Source: Paracoccaceae bacterium (GTDB lineage Bacteria; Pseudomonadota; Alphaproteobacteria; Rhodobacterales; Rhodobacteraceae). From it: a DNA stretch of 41,086 nucleotides. Position numbers and translations under genes: made by a program. Position 1 is the first letter of the stretch; every line of letters starts with the position of its first letter. The stretch lies in assembly GCA_007694945.1 (NCBI GenBank), contig REER01000128.1, forward strand, positions 1 to 41,086, given 5' to 3'. The notes below the pieces were generated by a model, which was not told the DNA's origin, did no database searches, and saw nothing but the letters and a program-made list of their open reading frames with translations. Of the stretch, positions 38,009-41,086 are shown one piece after another.

Positions 38009-38668
38009 TCATACTGCGCCAAGCATCGCCCGAAACTCTTCAGCCTTTGCATGCACGAGACTGGACGCACTGGCCGCGGTATGCGCGGCCAGATATCGCG
38101 CCACGATCTGATAGCCCAGAGAATAGCCCAGCCATCGTGGGAGGGGCCCAGTCCCAAAAAACCATGCGCTGTGGTCGTAGTCGACCTGCTCCCACGCTTT
38201 CGCCGCGTCTGCCACATGCGCGCGCAGAACCGTGATCGGAACGCACTCCCACGGCTCTGGCGGCGCGCCATAGAGTTCCTGCGCGAAGTGTCCGGCCAGT
38301 CCTTCCGAGGTCAGGGCATCGCCAAGGGTCTTGCCATACCCGGGCCCGTCCCAACGCGCGCAATGATGCAATTCATGCGCAAACATTCTCTCAATCGCAT
38401 TGTGCTCGTTCGCGCGCAGAGACGGATGGTCGGGGTCCACTGTGAGATAGATCAGGCCCGGCTCCGGTGCCCATCCCACATGCCCTTTCTCAGGAATGAC
38501 AAATGTACCCGCTTTCACGACAACATCGACAGTCCCGAGAGGCAAAAGCCGTGCTGATCTCGAAAACGTCTCTGAAAGCGCGCCTTCCAGCCATGTCTGC
38601 AGGCTGGACAACTGCCCACGTGCATTGAGAAAATGGAGGGCAATCTGGGGCATGTGTCTGTTTAACAT
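38009..38668 (-). CDS. Putative zinc metalloprotease, DUF2268-like
   Basis: About 219 aa from ATG 38668 (MLNRHMPQIALHFLNA; an alternative ATG is at 38653). The zincin motif HELHH is in ERMFAHELHHCARWDGPGYG, followed by TLGDALTSEGLAGHFAQELYG, where the Glu about 24 residues later would be the third zinc ligand (pattern HExxH...E). This arrangement matches DUF2268 'predicted Zn-dependent protease'. The C-terminal RWLGYSLGYQIVARYLA is the usual helix. Cytoplasmic by appearance (no signal peptide). Substrate unknown. Confidence 0.72.
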   Translation of the reverse strand: MLNRHMPQIALHFLNARGQLSSLQTWLEGALSETFSRSARLLPLGTVDVVVKAGTFVIPEKGHVGWAPEPGLIYLTVDPDHPSLRANEHNAIERMFAHELHHCARWDGPGYGKTLGDALTSEGLAGHFAQELYGAPPEPWECVPITVLRAHVADAAKAWEQVDYDHSAWFFGTGPLPRWLGYSLGYQIVARYLAAHTAASASSLVHAKAEEFRAMLGAV

Positions 38669-38724
38669 GCGGCGGGCGGCTTGAGAACAGACCAGCCTCG
38701 GATCACAACCGCTCTGATGAGCGA

Positions 38725-39735
38725 CTACGCGCAATCAGGTGCTCTGATGAACCATGTGACCGCGTTTTTGTAGCCTGCTTTTCTCAAAAGCTCGATCTTC
38801 GATGTCCATGCGGCCGGGCATACGACCAGAACCGACGTATTGTCGCGCCTGCCGCGCGCTGCTTCTGCCGCCTCAAACAGTGCAGCAGCCTGGATGCCAT
38901 CAGCCTGAAGGGTGCGGGCATCCACCAGCTCTTCGTGGAAAAAATCGTCGATCACGCCAACGGTCGCGATGTCGTGTGGGGGAGGGAAATGCAGCGGGGT
39001 GGCGGGCTGAGAGATCGCGTAGCCCCGGACCCTCCCGGCGGTTTCCGAGACGAACAGGTCGCGGTCGCTCAGGGTCAGGCTGCGCTTCATCCATGCGCCA
39101 AACCGGATGTCCGCCTCGACATGTGGCCTCCAGAACAACGGGTGCAGATCATTCAGGATCTGCCTGTTGGTGGCGCTCGATGCAACAATAGAGGGCACAT
39201 CTTCGGACAGGGCCTGTCGCACATCGGGAACAGCGCTGGCAGTGCTCAGACCGGACTTGGCAAAATACATGGTGAGCGGCTCTAACCCCTGGCGCATATA
39301 GTGGCGTTCCCAATCCCCCCCAGCCACACTTGACGCCAGAAGGATCCGGGCACCGGCATCGGCCAGATCGGCTGCGGTGGCGTCAAACAGCTTGCTCCGC
39401 GTTTCAGGTGGGGCATTGGCTGCGATACAGCAGTCTTCCATGATCAGGCCGGGTGGACCGAACTCCCCTGCATAGATGGGGGGAACAGGCAGAAGAATGG
39501 AATGCGTCACTCCAATGATGCGCCGGTCAGCTTCCGCGACAAGCCATTGCTGGCGGAAGGGTGGATTGTCGGCCTCCAGCGCCGTCGTCACGCTGGCGAG
39601 GATTTTCTGCCGCGGGTCATTGTGCAGTTTCCACAAATCAGGATCTCGCGCGCAGCGGCTTTCGGCATCGGCCAGCAAGAGGTCCGCGAGTGCGGCGAGA
39701 TCGGAAAGCCCGGCGGGCCTGATGGTCATCATCAT
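38725..39735 (-). CDS. GNAT-like acetyltransferase, two-domain length
   Basis: 336-aa protein starting MMMTIRPAGLSDLAALADLLLADAE, a standard GNAT opening. GGAAGGAG lies four bases upstream of the first of three tandem ATGs. The first half has RRIIGVTHSILLPVPP and EFGPPGLIMEDCCIAANAPPETRSKLFDATAADLADAGARILLASSVAGGDWERHYMRQGLEPL, fitting a GNAT core. The second half (about 190-336) ends HNTSVLVVCPAAWTSKIELLRKAGYKNAVTWFIR-like and may be a second degenerate GNAT. Divergent from the LysR gene, which likely regulates it. Confidence 0.78.
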   Translation of the reverse strand: MMMTIRPAGLSDLAALADLLLADAESRCARDPDLWKLHNDPRQKILASVTTALEADNPPFRQQWLVAEADRRIIGVTHSILLPVPPIYAGEFGPPGLIMEDCCIAANAPPETRSKLFDATAADLADAGARILLASSVAGGDWERHYMRQGLEPLTMYFAKSGLSTASAVPDVRQALSEDVPSIVASSATNRQILNDLHPLFWRPHVEADIRFGAWMKRSLTLSDRDLFVSETAGRVRGYAISQPATPLHFPPPHDIATVGVIDDFFHEELVDARTLQADGIQAAALFEAAEAARGRRDNTSVLVVCPAAWTSKIELLRKAGYKNAVTWFIRAPDCA

Positions 39736-39830
39736 TTCACTCCTTCCACCTTCGACAACATGTCGTGACGGCGCCCGGTTGTGATCGCAGACCACCGGCG
39801 CGTTGACAAAGCATCAAAACTGCAGAAGGT

Positions 39831-39845
39831 GTTAGAAAATCTAAC
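39831..39845. promoter_or_regulatory. LysR-type operator (T-N11-A box)
   Basis: GTTAGA-AAA-TCTAAC: perfect 6-bp arms and a TTAGAAAATCTAA core that fits T-N11-A exactly. It lies 14 bp upstream of the LysR start and 96 bp from the divergent acetyltransferase start. A TTGACA at 39803-39808 lies nearby. It fits an autoregulated divergent LysR promoter. Confidence 0.7.
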
Positions 39846-39858
39846 GCCTTGGTGCGGC

Positions 39859-40770
39859 ATGGCCCAAAACGTAAACCTGAATGCAGTGCGGGTGTTTGCC
39901 GCTGCCGCACGCCATGGCAATTTTCAGCGCGCAGCAGAGGTCTTGAACCTTTCGCATGGCGCCGTTTCGCAACGCATCAAGCAGCTTGAACTGGATCTCG
40001 GGGTCGTGCTCTTCGAGCGCAAGGCACGCGGGGTAAGCCTGACGAAAAACGGCGAAAGGTATCGCGATGCGGTTGAAAAAGCGCTCTCTATTCTCGCCAC
40101 GGCCGGTGCCGACCTTGAGCGTGCAGGTGATCAGGTCACGCTTCACCTTGGGCCGTCATTCGCGTCCAGATGGTTCATTCCCCGGCTGAAAGCCTTCACC
40201 ACCCGGTATCCGGACCTCACCCTGACCACCGAGGTCCACCAGAACCTGATCAAACGACGGCTTGGGCGAAACGAGATTGCAATCTGGCCGGGAAAGATGG
40301 CGGATCGGGTTGCGGGCCACCATGTGAGGCAGCTTGCGGATGTGCAGCTTGTTGCAGTGTGCAACCCTTATCTTCTCAAGGCCCATTGTCCGATGGATAT
40401 CGAGGCGCTGCTGACATTACCGCTCTTGCAGGATGGGCATCGTAGATGGGAACGTCTGATCGAGGGGTCCGGCCATCGTGCCAAGCCCAGCTTGCTGAAT
40501 TTTGGCCGGGCAGCCCTTGCACTGGACGCAGCAGTCAAGGGTCACGGGGTAGCCATCGCACCGACCTATATGATTGATGAGGATCTTGTCGCAGGACGGC
40601 TTGTCGAACTCTGGCGCAGCCCGGATATTGCGGACGAATTTCTCTTCATGTCGTGGTCGGAACATGAGAACGGCTCGAGGCAGTTGCAGCAGACGGTTGA
40701 CTGGATCTTATCAGAGTTCGGCCTGGATGCGGAGTTCAGAGGAGCCCGAAGGTATCCAAGACGTCCTTGA
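39859..40770 (+). CDS. LysR family transcriptional regulator (GcvA-like)
   Basis: 303-aa regulator from ATG 39859 (MAQNVNLNAVRVF). The winged HTH is at residues about 5-65: NFQRAAEVLNLSHGAVSQRIKQLELDLGVVLFERKARGVSLTKNGERY. The co-inducer domain is GcvA-type: LHLGPSFASRWFIPRLKAFTTRYPDLTLTTEVH, VCNPYLLKAH, AALALDAAVKGHGVAIAPTYMIDEDLVAGRLVELW. The last residues (GARRYPRRP) run into an integrase remnant read in another frame, so the natural C-terminus may have been replaced. Likely target: the divergent acetyltransferase and itself. Confidence 0.92.
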   Translation: MAQNVNLNAVRVFAAAARHGNFQRAAEVLNLSHGAVSQRIKQLELDLGVVLFERKARGVSLTKNGERYRDAVEKALSILATAGADLERAGDQVTLHLGPSFASRWFIPRLKAFTTRYPDLTLTTEVHQNLIKRRLGRNEIAIWPGKMADRVAGHHVRQLADVQLVAVCNPYLLKAHCPMDIEALLTLPLLQDGHRRWERLIEGSGHRAKPSLLNFGRAALALDAAVKGHGVAIAPTYMIDEDLVAGRLVELWRSPDIADEFLFMSWSEHENGSRQLQQTVDWILSEFGLDAEFRGARRYPRRP

Positions 40771-40861
40771 CGGCGTCAAATTCAAACACACAACCTATGC
40801 ACTGGATAGCACTGCGCGGCGCGAGCACCTTTCGCGGTTCCTTGCGCAGTCAAGTGCTTAG
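40754..40861 (+). pseudogene. C-terminal remnant of a second tyrosine integrase
   Basis: In the frame ending TAG at 40859-40861 the reading GIQDVLDGVKFKHTTYALD...ARREHLSRFLAQ aligns with the C-terminus of the integrase at 30769-32106 (LLEGVEFRRNTYTLD...RRSAIEHMLIES). Shared are L-x-G-V-x-F, TY-x-LD and an RR pair in the same order and spacing. Only about 35 codons survive, with no catalytic residues. They overlap the end of the LysR frame by 17 bp. It is diverged from, not identical to, the intact integrase, so it comes from a related but different element. Confidence 0.65.
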
Positions 40862-41086
40862 TCGAACTTCTGCGTTCCTCCAGACGCGAACAATGTCCAT
40901 CGCCTTGCGGGCTGGGCTGCCAGAGGAGGGAAAGCCTTTCGGACTTCCTGTTCACGGGTATGCCACTACTCTGAGGTGGCTGACACTTCAGCGTCAGCGC
41001 GGAAAATAGAGCAAGAGTTCGGCGACTTTCGCCGTGACGGGTTTGGAGGTCGAGAGAGAGGCTTTCGGCCGCCCGTCGCGGGAGAA
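40862..41086. other. Window end: no complete gene, possible leader of a gene beyond the edge
   Basis: No recognised protein. GCTGAC (40979-40984) and GTCAGC (40993-40998) form a 6-bp inverted repeat. The last bases contain a purine tract GGAGGTCGAGAGAGAGG and end in GGGAGAA, which resembles a Shine-Dalgarno right at the edge, so a plus-strand gene may start just past 41086. Confidence 0.3.

Overview
The window is a high-GC chromosomal segment from an alphaproteobacterium, most likely Rhodobacterales (Roseobacter/Paracoccus-type). This rests on the atpHAGDC operon without F0 genes, the gloB/clpA and deoC/aldehyde-dehydrogenase neighbourhoods, and the glutathione-dependent formaldehyde dehydrogenase. 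No genus can be assigned from sequence reading alone. The window has two parts: a housekeeping/metabolic chromosome (about 1-30,170) and a mosaic, integrase-bearing accessory region (about 30,170-41,086).

Region 1-16.6 kb. It starts with the N-terminal part of glyA (minus), then a CIA30-family gene. A complete tripartite tricarboxylate transporter operon (tctB-tctA-tctC1-tctC2, minus) follows, with two diverged substrate-binding genes in tandem and a perfect 10+10 bp palindrome upstream. Next is a cupin -> flavin monooxygenase pair (minus) divergent from an AraC-type regulator, then a class III (glutathione-dependent formaldehyde) alcohol dehydrogenase. After that come a suhB-like inositol monophosphatase, a deoC -> double-domain aldehyde dehydrogenase pair (deoxyribose catabolism), a lone PotA/FbpC-like ABC ATPase and a small SAM methyltransferase.

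Region 16.6-30.2 kb. This part holds a rhomboid protease, clpA, gloB divergent from a methyltransferase-like gene, and the F1 ATP synthase operon atpH-A-G-D-C ending in a textbook terminator that has a second near-copy downstream. Then come a ceramidase-like membrane protein co-directional with tadA, an orphan branched-chain-amino-acid-type binding protein with a strong terminator, a YaiI/DUF188 protein, and an intact tRNA-Pro(CGG) with a recognisable promoter.

Region 30.2-41.1 kb. Just after tRNA-Pro lies a gene-free stretch with clustered TGCTTAC repeats and the 3' half of a tRNA-Arg(CCG) gene, broken exactly at the anticodon loop (minus strand, 30545-30590). This is the signature of an integration site. 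A complete tyrosine recombinase gene follows. Its cargo is heterogeneous: an AT-richer P-loop kinase, a C-terminal remnant that looks like a DUF3363 conjugative relaxase, an ABC exporter, a Nudix hydrolase, a RimJ/L-type acetyltransferase, an unknown conserved-looking protein, a DUF2268-like putative metalloprotease, a second acetyltransferase, and a divergent LysR regulator with a perfect T-N11-A box. The LysR gene runs directly into a C-terminal remnant of a second integrase of the same family (about 40754-40861). The region therefore reads as a decayed integrative/mobilizable element, or stacked elements. No intact partner tRNA-Arg is visible inside the window, so the far boundary probably lies beyond 41,086.

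I found no CRISPR array, no rRNA and no clear insertion sequence. No new multi-gene system can be claimed with confidence. The strongest candidates for follow-up are the att/integrase locus and the cupin-monooxygenase-AraC module.
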